From contig BCJJ01000100.1 in assembly GCA_039545355.1 (NCBI GenBank), positions 1-20,904 of the forward strand: DNA of 20,904 nucleotides. Direction: 5' to 3'. The translations under genes and the position numbers were made by a program. The stretch is from Trichosporon coremiiforme. Lineage: Eukaryota > Basidiomycota > Tremellomycetes > Trichosporonales > Trichosporonaceae. The notes beneath the pieces were generated by a model. That model was not told the DNA's origin. It was given only the letters and a program-made list of their open reading frames with translations, and ran no database searches. Below are positions 20,593 to 20,904 of the stretch, piece after piece. Within the stretch, counting starts at the first letter, position 1; the number at the start of each line of letters is the position of its first letter.

Positions 20593-20862
20593 GTTTCTCT
20601 CTCTCTCTTTTTCTCTGCATGCCACATCGCCTTGCCACCCATAGCCTCGTTGCACCACACAACGACCGAGTGGATGAACTAGTCATACCTTCCCCTGAAC
20701 GAATGCATGCAGACGCGACCGTGTATTCCGATCCCCGGGTCCGTGCATCGCGGCGTCTTCCATCATCGGCCGTGGAGGCTCGAGCACAGCACTGATCATC
20801 CCTCCCGTTACCCCACCACACCTCAGACCTGCACCCAACACCACTTCACATAGCCCACCACG
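19816..20862. other. Divergent intergenic region upstream of M4
   Basis: This is the 5' region of M4 on one side and of the gene starting at 20863 on the other. No coding region was recognised. It includes a GC-rich patch near 20100-20210, a TG-rich stretch near 20288-20310 and the CT microsatellite. Confidence 0.5.
20523..20616. repeat. CT microsatellite
   Basis: About 33 uninterrupted CT units run from 20523 to 20588. A TTTTTGTTT interruption follows, then further CT units to about 20616. It sits about 250-340 bp upstream of the ATG at 20863, with the pyrimidine strand on the coding side, so it could be part of that promoter. Length is likely polymorphic. Confidence 0.95.
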
Positions 20863-20904
20863 ATGCCCGCCTTCACCCACGACCCCTCTCCGCCCGTGTA
20901 CACC
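20863..20904 (+). CDS. Start of an unidentified gene, cut by window end
   Basis: An ATG in the good context CCACCACG-ATGCC opens a frame of 14 codons (MPAFTHDPSPPVYT) running off the window. The leader is C- and A-rich and purine-poor, as in fungal 5' untranslated regions, and codons end mostly in C, like the ALDH gene. Too little is visible to name a product. Confidence 0.45.
   Translation, partial: MPAFTHDPSPPVYT

Overview
This window looks like nuclear DNA of a GC-rich basidiomycete yeast, most likely Tremellomycetes and possibly Trichosporonales. The evidence is very short introns (31-107 nt, most 35-42 nt) with CTAAC or CTGAC branch sites, an intron-containing tRNA-Trp, a heavily C-ending codon preference in the one highly expressed gene, and broad gene-poor GC-rich spacers. 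The clade is inference; no marker gene here fixes it.

Layout: (1) 1-510 holds two tandem tRNA-Trp genes, the first cut by the window edge, each followed by a small hairpin and an oligo-T terminator. (2) 929-2606, minus strand, is a decayed member (M1) of an unrecognised gene family. (3) 2607-6268 is a long GC-rich stretch without a convincing gene. (4) 6330-9033, plus strand, is a complete four-exon NAD(P)-dependent aldehyde dehydrogenase with all active-site motifs, a TATA box and an unusually long first intron. (5) 9706-11461, plus strand, is an intact distant family member (M2). (6) 12241-13603, minus strand, is a protein with a GIY-YIG nuclease-like domain and a C-terminal nuclear localisation signal, convergent with M2. 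(7) 14749-16550, plus strand, is M3, a pseudogene with several stops and frame breaks. (8) 18020-19815, minus strand, is M4, an intact 489-residue member that is M3's close convergent paralogue. (9) A long CT microsatellite precedes the start of a further gene that leaves the window at 20904.

The central observation is the M family. Four copies in about 20 kb share a basic N-terminus (clear in M1, M3 and M4), a middle domain with an L-x(n)-LWP/VWP-type motif, and a C-terminal Myb/SANT-like segment. M1, M3 and M4 also have an acidic tail and share intron positions, some exon lengths being identical. I do not recognise the family. Two copies (M1, M3) are broken and two (M2, M4) are open, which suggests a rapidly turning-over, locally duplicating family of nuclear DNA-binding proteins. 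The GIY-YIG protein lies within the same array, but a functional link is only a hypothesis. Splice structures were derived by eye and by comparison among the paralogues.
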